From positions 1-64,000 of the forward strand of contig OMXS01000019.1 of assembly GCA_900315095.1 (NCBI GenBank): 64,000 nucleotides of DNA, given 5' to 3'. A model generated the notes under the pieces. It was not told where the DNA came from. It worked only from the letters and a program-made list of their open reading frames with translations, and did no database searches. Position 1 is the stretch's first letter; each line of letters opens with the position of its first letter. Below, in pieces: positions 51,641 to 61,170 of this stretch. The stretch is from an uncultured Prevotellaceae bacterium. GTDB lineage: Bacteria > Bacteroidota > Bacteroidia > Bacteroidales > Bacteroidaceae. The position numbers and the translations under genes were made by a program.

Positions 51641-54498
51641 TGGTTATTATCAATAGTCTTTTAAAGAAAGGGTTGATTCTTTCAGCCCTTCTTTTATTAC
51701 CCCTTTATGTGATGGCCGACCATTGGGTGGGTACTTGGGGAACTGCTCCACAGTTGGTGGAGTCGAACAACAATCCTCCATCTCCGGGATTGCAGAATAA
51801 CTCTCTACGCCAAATCGTACAAGTATCTATTGGAGGAGAGACAGTAAGGCTGAAGCTTACTAATGAGTTCAGCGCTGGCTCTACTGAAATTAAGGCCGTG
51901 GAACTGGCACGTGCCACTACGGCAGGCAGTAACTACACCATCGACGAGTCGTCAACCGTTAGCCTTACTTTCGACGGCAACGCCTCGGTTACTATGGCTG
52001 CAGGAGCGAAAGTGACATCAGATGCTGTGGCATTCCACATGTCGCCACGCGAGAATGTTGCCATTACGATTCACTATGGCGCGGCATCCTCGACAAGCGT
52101 TTCAGGTCATCCAGGCTCGCGCACCACATCTTATCTGAAATCGGGAAACACAACAGACTTCAGCGGAGCAACAAAAACAGATCATTGGTACAACATACTG
52201 GCTCTGGAAGTGATGGCTTCTGACGAGAGTGGGGCAGTGGCAATACTCGGTAACTCGATTACTGACGGTCGCGGTTCTACAACTAACCAGCAGAACCGAT
52301 GGGCAGATGTGCTCTCGCGTCGCCTCCTTGCAAATGATGAAACAAACGATGTGGCTGTGCTGAACATGGGAATTGGCGGTAACTGTGTGCTCAGCGGCGG
52401 TCTCGGTCCTACGGCAAAAGAACGCTACACGCGTGACCTTCTCTCGCAAGAGGGCGTGAAATGGATTATCCTTTTTGAGGCTGTGAACGATCTTGGCTAT
52501 AGTCAGAACGGCGTGCAGACGGCTAACAGCATCATAGATGTTTACAAGGAGATAATCCGTGCGGCACATGCCAAGGGCATCTATGTCTTCGGCGGCACCA
52601 TAACTCCGTTCAAGAACAGTTCTTACTACAGTTCAGCACACGAGAAAGGACGCAAGACTCTGAACGAATGGATACGCACCACGGCGATGCTCGACGGAGT
52701 GATAGACTTCGATGAGGCAGTTCGCAACCCCTCGGACACCGAGGCCTTGCAGCAGCAATATCTCTTCGAGAACGACTGGCTGCACCTGAATGCGTCGGGA
52801 TACGAGGCTATGGGCAACGCCGTTGACCTTTCGTTGTTCTCTACAACAGCACCGCTGGCACCCGATGAGGAACAAGGAGGCGGCGGCGAGGAAGAGGTGT
52901 TCTCTTCAAACCTGCCCATCTTTTACATCAACACTACGGAGGCAATCAATGCTGACGAAAAGGTGAAGGGAACGATGAAGGTGATTGACAACGGCGAGGG
53001 CAACCGCAACTATTCAACTGATACAAACTACAACTACGATGGATATATTGGCATAAAGTGGCGCGGCAACAGTTCGCTCAGTTTCGAGCAGAAGAAGTAC
53101 ACCATAGAGACATGGGACGAAGCGGGAGAGGACATCAAAGCCTCTATTCTCGGTATGCCCGAGGAGAGCGACTGGGTGCTGTTGGCTCCGTATAACGATA
53201 TCTCGCTAGTGCGTGATGTGTTCGCTTTCGACATGTGGAATCAGATGGGACACTGGGGACCGCGAACACGCATGTGCGAAGTGTTTGTAAATGGCGAGTA
53301 CATGGGTGTCTATGCCTTTTGCGAAAGGATAAAACGCGACAAGAACCGTGTTGACATCTCGAAACTCAAGGAGACCGACATTGAAGGCCGTAACCTGACA
53401 GGTGGTTACATCGTTCGCGTGGATGCTTTCGACGAGGAGGATGAAACGTTCGAGTCGTCTGTACCTGGAATACAGACAAGTCAATGGCCTTGGGGTGGCG
53501 GAAGCAATACAGGAACCGTGACTTGGACCATATACTACCCGAAGAAGGAAGACATTCAGCCAGAGCAGAAAGCCTATATCAAAGGCTTTATTGACAATAT
53601 GGAAAGTTCCTTTCAGCAGAGCAACTACACCGACCCTGACGAGGGTTACGCTAAATGGATAGATGTGCCTTCGTTTGTCGATTATTTCATTCATACCGAA
53701 CTTAGTCTTAATGCCGACGGTTTCAAGCGAAGCAGTTACTTTTATAAGGCAAAGGACGCTTCCGATGGTACACAGGCAAAGTTGGTGGCAGGTCCGGTGT
53801 GGGATTATAACCTTGCTTATGGCAACTGCAACTTCTGTAATGCCAACAACGTTAATGCCTGGGTGTATAACGGATGCGAGACAAACCCTACGCCTGTGTT
53901 TTGGAAGAAGCTGACGCAAGACCCTAACTTCATGGCGGCTGTTAAGGAACGCTACGCTCAGTTGCGAGGGACCATACTCAGCGAAGAGCGCATCAACGAT
54001 TTCTTCGACTCTTACGCCGAATTGCTTGATGAGGCAAAAGACCGCCACTATGCAAAGTACGACGATCTGTTCTCCTCTGGCGACAACGGCGGAGGTTGGT
54101 GGGGATGGGGCGGAAGCACCAGTCCTATCGCATACTTCGCGGCATATTTCGTGGAGTCTTACGAGGAAGAGATTGCTACGGTGAAGAACTGGTTTAGCCA
54201 GCGACTTGCCTTTCTCGACCAAAACTGGGGCTATGAACCCACCGCAATATCCAAGCCGCAAGGCTATTTCGATATCAATGTGAAGGCCGATGGCGGCAAA
54301 ATAGAGGTGAATGCCGACCGCGACCTGCTGCAAGTGGAGGTGTACTCGCTTGCGGGAAACCTTCTTGAGAAGGAAACTTCACCTAAAGGGAAGGCAAAGT
54401 TCATGATGAACATGCCCTCCAACCAGCATAAGCCGATGCTCGTGGTGTGCTATGCTGCCGACGGCTCGTACATCACTTATAAGATAATGGAAAAGTAA
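51637..54498 (+). CDS. SGNH esterase fused to a CotH-like kinase domain
   Basis: A 953-residue secreted protein. Residues about 28-400 repeat the architecture of the SGNH esterase at 38246-39436: the beta domain with NSLRQIVQVSIGGETVRLKL, then GNSITDGRGSTT, GIGGN, EAVNDLG and NDWLHLNASGY. After a G/E linker, about 430-830 is a CotH domain: GIKWRGNSSLSFEQKKYTIE, WVLLAPYNDISLVRDVFAFD, NGEYMGVYAFCERIKRDKNR and GPVWDYNLAYGN. CotH proteins of spores are protein kinases; those in carbohydrate loci are uncharacterised. The end (VEVYSLAGNLLEKETS, ITYKIMEK) looks like a sorting tail. Translation is coupled to the CE15 gene. Confidence 0.87.
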   Translation: MMVIINSLLKKGLILSALLLLPLYVMADHWVGTWGTAPQLVESNNNPPSPGLQNNSLRQIVQVSIGGETVRLKLTNEFSAGSTEIKAVELARATTAGSNYTIDESSTVSLTFDGNASVTMAAGAKVTSDAVAFHMSPRENVAITIHYGAASSTSVSGHPGSRTTSYLKSGNTTDFSGATKTDHWYNILALEVMASDESGAVAILGNSITDGRGSTTNQQNRWADVLSRRLLANDETNDVAVLNMGIGGNCVLSGGLGPTAKERYTRDLLSQEGVKWIILFEAVNDLGYSQNGVQTANSIIDVYKEIIRAAHAKGIYVFGGTITPFKNSSYYSSAHEKGRKTLNEWIRTTAMLDGVIDFDEAVRNPSDTEALQQQYLFENDWLHLNASGYEAMGNAVDLSLFSTTAPLAPDEEQGGGGEEEVFSSNLPIFYINTTEAINADEKVKGTMKVIDNGEGNRNYSTDTNYNYDGYIGIKWRGNSSLSFEQKKYTIETWDEAGEDIKASILGMPEESDWVLLAPYNDISLVRDVFAFDMWNQMGHWGPRTRMCEVFVNGEYMGVYAFCERIKRDKNRVDISKLKETDIEGRNLTGGYIVRVDAFDEEDETFESSVPGIQTSQWPWGGGSNTGTVTWTIYYPKKEDIQPEQKAYIKGFIDNMESSFQQSNYTDPDEGYAKWIDVPSFVDYFIHTELSLNADGFKRSSYFYKAKDASDGTQAKLVAGPVWDYNLAYGNCNFCNANNVNAWVYNGCETNPTPVFWKKLTQDPNFMAAVKERYAQLRGTILSEERINDFFDSYAELLDEAKDRHYAKYDDLFSSGDNGGGWWGWGGSTSPIAYFAAYFVESYEEEIATVKNWFSQRLAFLDQNWGYEPTAISKPQGYFDINVKADGGKIEVNADRDLLQVEVYSLAGNLLEKETSPKGKAKFMMNMPSNQHKPMLVVCYAADGSYITYKIMEK

Positions 54499-54520
54499 TA
54501 TAACTCAGATTACCGTTTAT

Positions 54521-54568
54521 TGACCACGAATTTCCAGCGAAAATGCTGCTTAATTCGTGGTCATTTTT
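54521..54568 (+). terminator. Rho-independent terminator of the locus
   Basis: TGACCACGAATT (54521-54532) pairs perfectly with AATTCGTGGTCA (54552-54563), followed by TTTTT. Confidence 0.88.
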
Positions 54569-54783
54569 CGCCTCAGAAACACCCCTTTTTAATGCCATTT
54601 GTATCTGTCTGGTTTTCAATATGATACAAATGGGGTGACAAAGTTAATAAGATTGTTGAACAAAGTTAATAACTTTGTCTCCTCACTTGTGCCTTTTGAC
54701 ATTGCCATTAGGCATCAATGACCACCTCACTAATGGCTTTTGGGAATGTCATAGATATAAAAATGGCGAAAAAAAGATTTGAT
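54569..54783. repeat. Repeat-rich intergenic stretch
   Basis: Holds an 11-bp inverted repeat CCATTTGTATC/GATACAAATGG (54595-54605, 54623-54633), two ACAAAGTTAATAA copies ending in a small hairpin (54638-54677), and copy 2 of the CTCCTCACTTGTGCCT module (54679-54720). No gene seen. Confidence 0.6.
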
Positions 54784-54817
54784 TTTGTGCGGGTAATTAT
54801 ATTTTTTCGTATATTTG
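54784..54817 (+). promoter_or_regulatory. Promoter TTTG-n22-TATATTTG
   Basis: TTTG at 54784-54787 and TATATTTG at 54810-54817, 34 bp before the start codon at 54851. Confidence 0.6.
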
Positions 54818-54850
54818 CAAGCGATATGAAAACTAAACAATGAATAGATT

Positions 54851-55510
54851 ATGAAAACAAGACGTACACTTACATGCATACTGTTGATAATGGGAGCGAT
54901 TATTCTTTGCGCCCCATCGGTTAATGCTCAAAGTAAAAGCGTAAAGAGCAAACCCCGTGCAACAAAGACGAAAGTTGTTGTTCCGAAGCAGCAACGACCC
55001 GCAACTCCATCGCCTGTAGAGACAAAGGAACGCACGATTAAGGACTTGCTCTACTTCCCCTACAGTTGCCTTCCTGCCGATGTAAGCAACGCAGAGGAAG
55101 CGCAAAACATGCTTACAAACTACTTCGGAAGTTGTGAGAGAGTGGATAACATATACTATGGACTCCATAGAAACGACTCTTTTGACTACACTTACCGTGG
55201 AGTGCCCATTGGTTTGACCTTCTACGACTGGTTCGACAACCGCCAATGGTATCATTTCTACTTTGACACTATGGCTGAGGCAATGAAGTTTTATAATGCT
55301 TTGGCTGTTGACCTGAAGGGCGTAGGCATACCGATGACAAAAGACAAAGCCTATGGTGGCGTGTCAAATCGCAGCCGTAGCTTGCAGTATTTCAAGAGTG
55401 TTTACATCTTCCCTCCGATGATTGTGAAGGAAGCCGATGCTGCCAATATCCACCGCGCCGATGTAGTTGGCAAATATCAAGTGGAGTTTGGAGTGTATAA
55501 AAAGAAATAA
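54851..55510 (+). CDS. Secreted protein of unknown function
   Basis: A 219-residue protein with signal peptide MKTRRTLTCILLIMGAIILC extended to VNAQ. A basic, proline-rich linker (KSKPRATKTKVVVPKQQRPA) comes next, then a compact domain of about 150 residues with DLLYFPYSCLPADVSNAEEA and FYDWFDNRQWYHFYFD, rich in aromatic residues. I recognise no family. It is a single-gene unit with its own promoter and a large hairpin at the 3' end. It is not obviously part of the polysaccharide locus. Confidence 0.7.
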   Translation: MKTRRTLTCILLIMGAIILCAPSVNAQSKSVKSKPRATKTKVVVPKQQRPATPSPVETKERTIKDLLYFPYSCLPADVSNAEEAQNMLTNYFGSCERVDNIYYGLHRNDSFDYTYRGVPIGLTFYDWFDNRQWYHFYFDTMAEAMKFYNALAVDLKGVGIPMTKDKAYGGVSNRSRSLQYFKSVYIFPPMIVKEADAANIHRADVVGKYQVEFGVYKKK

Positions 55511-55528
55511 ATTGCAGGACGGATAAAA

Positions 55529-55574
55529 GAGTTAGGGAGTTAAGACATGACACGATGTCTTAACTCCCTAATTC
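55529..55574. terminator. Bidirectional terminator-like hairpin, 20-bp arms
   Basis: Arms 55529-55548 and 55555-55574 pair with one mismatch, loop of six bases, between converging genes. TTT follows on the plus strand and TTTT on the minus strand. Confidence 0.75.
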
Positions 55575-55602
55575 TTTGACTCTGTTTAAAATGTCCTTAT
55601 AT

Positions 55603-57087
55603 TTAAAGAGTGATTTCCACTCCCAGTCCCAATACACGGTTGCTGCGGGTAAAGGAGTCGCCCACGATTGTTGCGCCAGTAGTTTGGTCTGCCTGACTCA
55701 CGCGGTCGTAGTCCTCATAGTTTGTCTGGAAATATGCGATTGATGCCTTTACGGTATTGTTGAACTTATAAGTCATACCAAAACCATAGCTGTATGAGTT
55801 AACAACAAAAGACATGTCGTTCATGTACTCGTCAGTAAGCTGATAGCGTGTCAACTGTCCGCCTGCTGAGATATTTATTTTGTCGGTAATGTCCCACTCT
55901 GCACCTGCCAGATATTCGTTTGTGCCTCCGTCGAGAAGTTTCTCGTTGTGGTTATACCAATGAGCGTCTGTGTCGAAGTAGTGATGATAACCGATGTTGA
56001 GGTTCACGCCTGGTGCTACTGTCCATTGTACGCCAGCAGCGAGCAAAGCGGGAGCGTCCTCGTCCACCTTTGTTCCATCTTGGAACTTGTTTACAGCCTC
56101 AATCTCCATTGCCTTCTCAAGAGTGGAGTTGTTCTTCATCTTCATCTGAGTGTTAAACTCATACTTTGCAGCAAAGTTGAAGTTACCTACACGCCAGTCA
56201 ATACCCAGTATCGGAGCGATGCCAAAGCCTTCCTGATTGCTCATAAGGTTAACGCCCTGTGAGTATTTTTCGAGAGAGCCCAGTTGCTCCAGCGCAGCCT
56301 GTCCCTTCGCTTTAGCTGCTGCTGCCTGCTCAGGAGTAATCATTCCTGCTTCGGCTGCCATATCTGCCTGCCACATCTGCTTGTTGATGTCAGTTGTTGC
56401 CGAAGAGAGGAAGCTACCGAAGTCAACATATGTGTCTTGCGCCATCTTCACCTGTATATTGCTCATGCGTGCCTTGTAAGAAGCATTGCCGTAGAGTGCG
56501 CGCAAACCTCCATAAACCGAGAGGTTAGGAGTAATCTTATAGGCTGCACCCAGTTGGAAACCGAAGTAATATTGACGTCCACGCATGTATGCGTTGCAGT
56601 CGTATCCCTGAACGCCCAGCGGTTCGAGTTGCTTGCTTATCATTGCCACAGCACTCTCGAAAGAGCCGAGTCCGTTTTCAAACTCGCACACGCCGCCACC
56701 GCCAGGTATAGAGAAGTTGAACTGTAGGCTCCATTTGCCCTTATTCCATGCTGCTTGTATGGATGGGATTACGGGTGCGTCGGCAATTCCCTCGAAAACC
56801 TTTGTGGCGCTGTCGTTCTTCTTTCCCAAGAGGAACAGCGGATTTGTAGAAGTGATGGTTCGTGTTTGGTGGGCATACTGCCAGTTGATTGCGAGGTGGA
56901 ATCCCTCTGGCATGAAAATCACTCCAGCAGGGTTGCTGTAAACACCGTCAAGACCTATCGCTGCATCACGTGCAGGATTCTTTAGAAAAGCAACACTCTG
57001 GTTTGTGTTTGTAAGGATGCCACCGGCAAATGCGCTGCTTGCAATTGCAAACAACATTGAAAGAACAATAAATCTAAATTTAATCAT
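55603..57087 (-). CDS. FadL/OmpP1/TodX-type outer-membrane transport protein
   Basis: A 494-residue barrel from ATG 57087 (the TTG three codons upstream is unlikely). Signal peptide MIKFRFIVLSMLFAIASSAF. NQSVAFLKNPARDAAIGLDG followed by VYSNPAGVIFM is the FadL-family hatch with its NPA motif; long barrel strands follow, ending RSNRVLGLGVEITL. Family members pass long-chain fatty acids or other hydrophobic compounds through the outer membrane. A helical stretch rich in A, Q and E (AGMITPEQAAAAKAKGQAAL) forms a large extracellular loop or insertion. Preceded by TAACTTTG at 57123-57116. Confidence 0.88.
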   Translation of the reverse strand: MIKFRFIVLSMLFAIASSAFAGGILTNTNQSVAFLKNPARDAAIGLDGVYSNPAGVIFMPEGFHLAINWQYAHQTRTITSTNPLFLLGKKNDSATKVFEGIADAPVIPSIQAAWNKGKWSLQFNFSIPGGGGVCEFENGLGSFESAVAMISKQLEPLGVQGYDCNAYMRGRQYYFGFQLGAAYKITPNLSVYGGLRALYGNASYKARMSNIQVKMAQDTYVDFGSFLSSATTDINKQMWQADMAAEAGMITPEQAAAAKAKGQAALEQLGSLEKYSQGVNLMSNQEGFGIAPILGIDWRVGNFNFAAKYEFNTQMKMKNNSTLEKAMEIEAVNKFQDGTKVDEDAPALLAAGVQWTVAPGVNLNIGYHHYFDTDAHWYNHNEKLLDGGTNEYLAGAEWDITDKINISAGGQLTRYQLTDEYMNDMSFVVNSYSYGFGMTYKFNNTVKASIAYFQTNYEDYDRVSQADQTTGATIVGDSFTRSNRVLGLGVEITL

Positions 57088-57115
57088 CTTAAACAATCTT
57101 TGTAAAAAACGGCTG

Positions 57116-57123
57116 CAAAGTTA
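57116..57123 (-). promoter_or_regulatory. -7 element TAACTTTG for the FadL-type gene
   Basis: Reverse-strand consensus match 29 bp before the start codon. Confidence 0.55.
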
Positions 57124-57233
57124 CATCTATTGTTCAAAAATATTAAATATTATAGCCTCCGCCTAACACTTTTTAACTATATTTTTGCACATTTCTGCAC
57201 AAAATGCGCAATTTGTGCAATGAAAAGTGTAAA

Positions 57234-57320
57234 GTTTAGAGTGGAGAGTTATGATTACTTTTCACTCAAATACTCATTGAGTTATGTAAAAAGCTGTAGT
57301 CAAAACTCTCCACTCTAAAC
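57234..57320. terminator. 17-bp perfect inverted repeat
   Basis: GTTTAGAGTGGAGAGTT (57234-57250) and AACTCTCCACTCTAAAC (57304-57320) are separated by 53 bases containing ACTCAA/TTGAGT. It lies 13 bp beyond the end of the PgpH gene, on the minus strand, and may close that transcript. Confidence 0.5.
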
Positions 57321-57333
57321 GCTTCGCTCTCTG

Positions 57334-59400
57334 CTATGAAAGATTCTCTTTCTTCAGTTCAGGGTAAACGATTCGCGTGTGATAAATAGCCTTAAGACGT
57401 TCTATGAGCACCTGCTTTGAGAGGCGGATGTCATGGAATGTGATGGGGCAGTCGTGGAATAATCCGTCTGCCACCTGTGAGTCTATAATCTTATTCACCA
57501 GGTTAGCAATGCTTTCCTCCGTGTATTCTTGTAGCGAATGAGATGCTGCCTCAACGCCGTCAGCCATCATCAGGATTGCCTGTTCTCGTGTGAAGGGGTT
57601 TGGTCCTGGATAGGTGAACAACATCTCGTCTATAGGCTCGTCGGGATGCTCGTTCTTATAAGAGATGTAGAAGAACTTTGTCTTTCCTGCCCCGTGGTGA
57701 GTGCTGATGAAGTCCTTTATCTCTGTTGGCAGGTTGTCTTGCTCAGCCAGTTTCAGTCCCTCGGTAACATGACTTATTATTATCTGTGCCGCCTCTATGC
57801 GCGACATATTGTCCAGAGGGTTCACTCCTCCCGCCTGGTTCTCTGTAAAGAATGCGGGGTTAGCCATCTTTCCGATGTCGTGGTAGAGCGCTCCTGTACG
57901 CACAAGTTGTGCTTTTGCTCCGATGCGGTCTGCTATCTGAGCCGCGAGATTGCTGACGGTTATGGAGTGCTGGAAAGTACCAGGTGCAACCTCACTTAGC
58001 CTGCGGAGCATTTCTTTCGATGTGTTTGAGAGTTCAACGAGAGTGACTGCGCTAGTGTATCCAAACACCTTCTCTATGATATACATAAGAGGATAAGCAA
58101 AGAGCAGCATCACACCATTCATAGTGAAGTAGCGCCACATGCTCATGTCTATGTCGTCGAACGTCTTCTCTTGCATTAACTGTAAAGCAAGATATATGAG
58201 GCACATTGCCACAGAAACAAATACTGCTGCACGTATTATCTGCGCGCGCTGAGTCAGTTCGCGCATTGAGTAGATGGCCGCGAGACCTGCCACCAGTTGA
58301 ATGATGATGAACTCGTACTGATATTTTACTGCTGCGGCGCAGATGAGCACCATAGTGACATGTGCAATGAATGCTGTGCGAGAGTCCATAAACACCCTAA
58401 CGAACATGGGTGTTATGGCCAGCGGCAGTACATAGACGTTTAGCACGGTGTGACGCATCATCAGAGACACAATCACCGGGAATATCGTTATCAGCGTATA
58501 GACCATAGCGATGCTTCGAGGGCTGTGGAAATAGTCCTTTCTGAACATGCCGAGATAGAGTGTGAACAGGAAAACAAGCATCGAGACATATATTATTTGC
58601 CCGATGACTGTCGATGTTATCTCTTGCTTTCCTGCCTGACGTCGTTGCATCTCGCGCTCAAAAGAACTGAGCACTAGAGCGTCATGCTCGTCAACGATGT
58701 CTCCTCGCTCGATGACTTTCTGTCCGCTTATCACCATTCCGCTTGCTACTGTTACCGCACTTAACAGGTCGTTGCGTTCTGTCTCGCTGCGATGGTTGTC
58801 ATAGATTAGGTTAGGCACGATGTATTTGTTCAGGTTCGCCTTCTGCAACAGTTGTTTGTAAGGAACTATTCGCGCGTCCATGAACAAGTGTTCGTATGCT
58901 GCCATTCCGCTATAAATATCCCTTGCGCCAATGCTTTGCGCTGTCTTGCCGTTCACGAGGCGCACCATCTTGGTTGTGTCCTTGAAATTCTCCGAATACT
59001 CGTGGGTGTTCATCACGCCCGCTTTGTATATTTGGCTGAGATTTTGCTTCAGCACCCATATCACGTTCGACGGCACTCCGGCAATGCCTTCGGCAAAGTC
59101 GTGATCGAATTTCTTTATTTCTGCCTGTCCGATGCTGTCGTTATAATTATAGTAAGGTTCGAAGCGGTTCAGTATACTGTCCTTTTCTGCCTTTATGGTC
59201 TCCTCGGTCTTGTAGATGGGGAAGTCAAACTTCGCAATAAACGAGCCATACATCCAAGGTTTGCCCACGTCATACTGCAACTGCGTTCCGCTGTCTTTAG
59301 GAAGGAACCATACTATTATGGTGACAATGGTGATAACCAGTGCCAGACGAGTGAAAGTGTTGCGCCAGAAGTGGGCTTCTCTATTATTAAATAGGTCCAT
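57334..59400 (-). CDS. PgpH-type membrane HD phosphodiesterase (7TMR-HD family)
   Basis: A 688-residue membrane protein from ATG 59400, which gives the sensible start MDLFNNREAHFWRNTFTRLA; the upstream frame is AT-rich noise. Order: one helix, an extracellular domain (about 45-290), seven membrane helices (about 300-475), then a cytoplasmic HD domain with HSITVSNLAAQIADRIGAKA, HD at 507-508 in ALYHDIGKM, ISHVTEG, STHHGAGK and ADGVEAAS. PgpH of Listeria hydrolyses cyclic di-AMP, and the same domain order supports that role here. A weak -7 element TATTTTCG lies at 59435-59428. Confidence 0.92.
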   Translation of the reverse strand: MDLFNNREAHFWRNTFTRLALVITIVTIIVWFLPKDSGTQLQYDVGKPWMYGSFIAKFDFPIYKTEETIKAEKDSILNRFEPYYNYNDSIGQAEIKKFDHDFAEGIAGVPSNVIWVLKQNLSQIYKAGVMNTHEYSENFKDTTKMVRLVNGKTAQSIGARDIYSGMAAYEHLFMDARIVPYKQLLQKANLNKYIVPNLIYDNHRSETERNDLLSAVTVASGMVISGQKVIERGDIVDEHDALVLSSFEREMQRRQAGKQEITSTVIGQIIYVSMLVFLFTLYLGMFRKDYFHSPRSIAMVYTLITIFPVIVSLMMRHTVLNVYVLPLAITPMFVRVFMDSRTAFIAHVTMVLICAAAVKYQYEFIIIQLVAGLAAIYSMRELTQRAQIIRAAVFVSVAMCLIYLALQLMQEKTFDDIDMSMWRYFTMNGVMLLFAYPLMYIIEKVFGYTSAVTLVELSNTSKEMLRRLSEVAPGTFQHSITVSNLAAQIADRIGAKAQLVRTGALYHDIGKMANPAFFTENQAGGVNPLDNMSRIEAAQIIISHVTEGLKLAEQDNLPTEIKDFISTHHGAGKTKFFYISYKNEHPDEPIDEMLFTYPGPNPFTREQAILMMADGVEAASHSLQEYTEESIANLVNKIIDSQVADGLFHDCPITFHDIRLSKQVLIERLKAIYHTRIVYPELKKENLS

Positions 59401-59468
59401 TTTTCTCTCTTTGTTGTTATTACTCTGCGAAAATACAAAAAAATATCGTATAATTGAAAAAAAAAGCG

Positions 59469-59476
59469 TAATTTTG
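59469..59476 (+). promoter_or_regulatory. -7 element TAATTTTG before gltX
   Basis: Consensus match 119 bp before gltX. The leader contains three GGAGTTAA-like octamers (59522-59547) and a GGAGTTA/TAACTCC stem. Confidence 0.5.
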
Positions 59477-59594
59477 CACGGAAAAATAATTGGAAGGGAA
59501 TTCATAAGGAGAATTTGACTTGGAGTTAAAGGAGTTAAGGAGTCATAACTCCAGCAAGGAATGATCCATCCCTTTAAGAGAAACTAACAAAGAA

Positions 59595-61121
59595 ATGTCA
59601 GAAAGAAGAGTGAGGGTGCGTTTCGCACCAAGCCCTACAGGTGCGTTGCACATTGGCGGCGTGCGTACGGCGTTGTATAATTATCTTTTTGCTCGTCAGC
59701 ATGGCGGCGATTTTGTTTTCCGTATTGAAGATACAGACAGCAGCAGGTTTGTTCCTGGTGCTGAGGAATATATCATTGAGTCGTTCCGATGGCTCGGGCT
59801 GAAGTTTGACGAAGGAGTAAGCTTCGGCGGAGAACATGGCCCTTACCGTCAGAGCGAGCGGCGCAGTATATATAAGGAATATGTAAAGCAACTGCTTGAC
59901 GCAGGCAAGGCATACATCGCTTTTGACACTCCGGAGGAACTGGAGCAGAAGCGTCAGGAGATAAAGAACTTCCAGTACGACGCCCACACACGCGGCATGA
60001 TGCGTAACTCGCTCACCATGTCGAAAGAGGCTGTAGATGAACTGATAGAAGACGGACGCCAGTATGTAGTGCGCTTCAAGATAGAACCGGGTGAGGAAAT
60101 CCATGTTCAAGACCTCATTCGAGGCGACGTTAAGATAAAGAGCGACATACTCGACGATAAGGTGCTTTACAAGAGCGCCGACGAACTGCCCACATATCAT
60201 CTCGCTAACATCGTTGACGACCATCTAATGGAGATAACCCACGTTATCCGCGGTGAGGAGTGGCTGCCGTCGGCACCGCTTCATGTGCTGCTTTATCGTG
60301 CCTTTGGATGGGAAGACACAATGCCACAGTTCGCCCACCTGCCGTTGTTGCTGAAACCAGACGGCAAGGGAAAACTCTCGAAGCGAGATGGCGATCGCCT
60401 TGGTTTCCCTGTATTCCCGCTCGAGTGGCATGACCCCAAGACGGGAGAGATAAGCAATGGTTTCCGCGAGCAGGGTTACTTCCCCGAGGCTGTGCTCAAT
60501 TTCCTTGCATTACTGGGATGGAATCCTGGCACAGAGCAAGAGATGTTCACCCTCGACGAACTCGTAGAGCAGTTCGACATAGCAAAATGCTCCAAGGCAG
60601 GAGCACGCTTTGATTATCAGAAGGGCATATGGTTCAACCATGAGTACATCCTTAAGAAGAGCGATGAAGAGATAGCAGAGCTTTTTGCCCCTATCGTTGC
60701 TGGCAATGGTGTTGAGGAATCGATGGAGCGTGTGCGTCAGGTGGTTCACATGATGAAAGACCGCGTGAACTTCGTTAAGGAGTTGTGGCCTCTGTGCTCG
60801 TTCTTCTTCATACCACCGATGGAATATGATGAGAAGACTGTTCGTAAGCGCTGGAAGGAAGACTCTCCTCGGGTTATGGCAGAACTTGCTGATGTCATTG
60901 AGGGCATCGACGACTTCTCCATCGAGAATCAGGAAAAGGTAGTCATGGCATGGGTAGAGAGCAAAGGCTATAAACTCGGTGATGTGATGAATGCTTTCCG
61001 CCTTGCACTTGTCGGTGTCGGCAAGGGTCCAGGCATGTTTGACATTACAGCGTTCCTTGGCAAGGAAGAGACATTGCGCCGCTTGCGCCGTGCCATAAAG
61101 GCAATTCCTGCCGGTGTGTGA
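59595..61121 (+). CDS. gltX: Glutamate-tRNA ligase
   Basis: A 508-residue class I aminoacyl-tRNA synthetase. [20 protein letters not shown] contains the HIGH-type motif (residues 19-22), [19 protein letters not shown] the glutamate site, and [16 protein letters not shown] the KMSKS-type loop. The anticodon-binding helical domain fills the last 180 residues. It charges tRNA-Glu. The spacing inside the Rossmann fold and the length fit bacterial GltX. It is followed 49 bp later by waaA on the same strand. Confidence 0.97.
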   Translation: MSERRVRVRFAPSPTGALHIGGVRTALYNYLFARQHGGDFVFRIEDTDSSRFVPGAEEYIIESFRWLGLKFDEGVSFGGEHGPYRQSERRSIYKEYVKQLLDAGKAYIAFDTPEELEQKRQEIKNFQYDAHTRGMMRNSLTMSKEAVDELIEDGRQYVVRFKIEPGEEIHVQDLIRGDVKIKSDILDDKVLYKSADELPTYHLANIVDDHLMEITHVIRGEEWLPSAPLHVLLYRAFGWEDTMPQFAHLPLLLKPDGKGKLSKRDGDRLGFPVFPLEWHDPKTGEISNGFREQGYFPEAVLNFLALLGWNPGTEQEMFTLDELVEQFDIAKCSKAGARFDYQKGIWFNHEYILKKSDEEIAELFAPIVAGNGVEESMERVRQVVHMMKDRVNFVKELWPLCSFFFIPPMEYDEKTVRKRWKEDSPRVMAELADVIEGIDDFSIENQEKVVMAWVESKGYKLGDVMNAFRLALVGVGKGPGMFDITAFLGKEETLRRLRRAIKAIPAGV

Positions 61122-61170
61122 AGAACAATTACTCAAGGCAGCGAGAGTTGCTCTACTATAGTAACACAGA

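Noticed and set aside
38246-54498. Search for a hybrid two-component, SusR or ECF/anti-sigma regulator belonging to the polysaccharide locus.
   Set aside because: None found between these coordinates; the SusC lacks the extra N-terminal signalling domain used by ECF-linked receptors.
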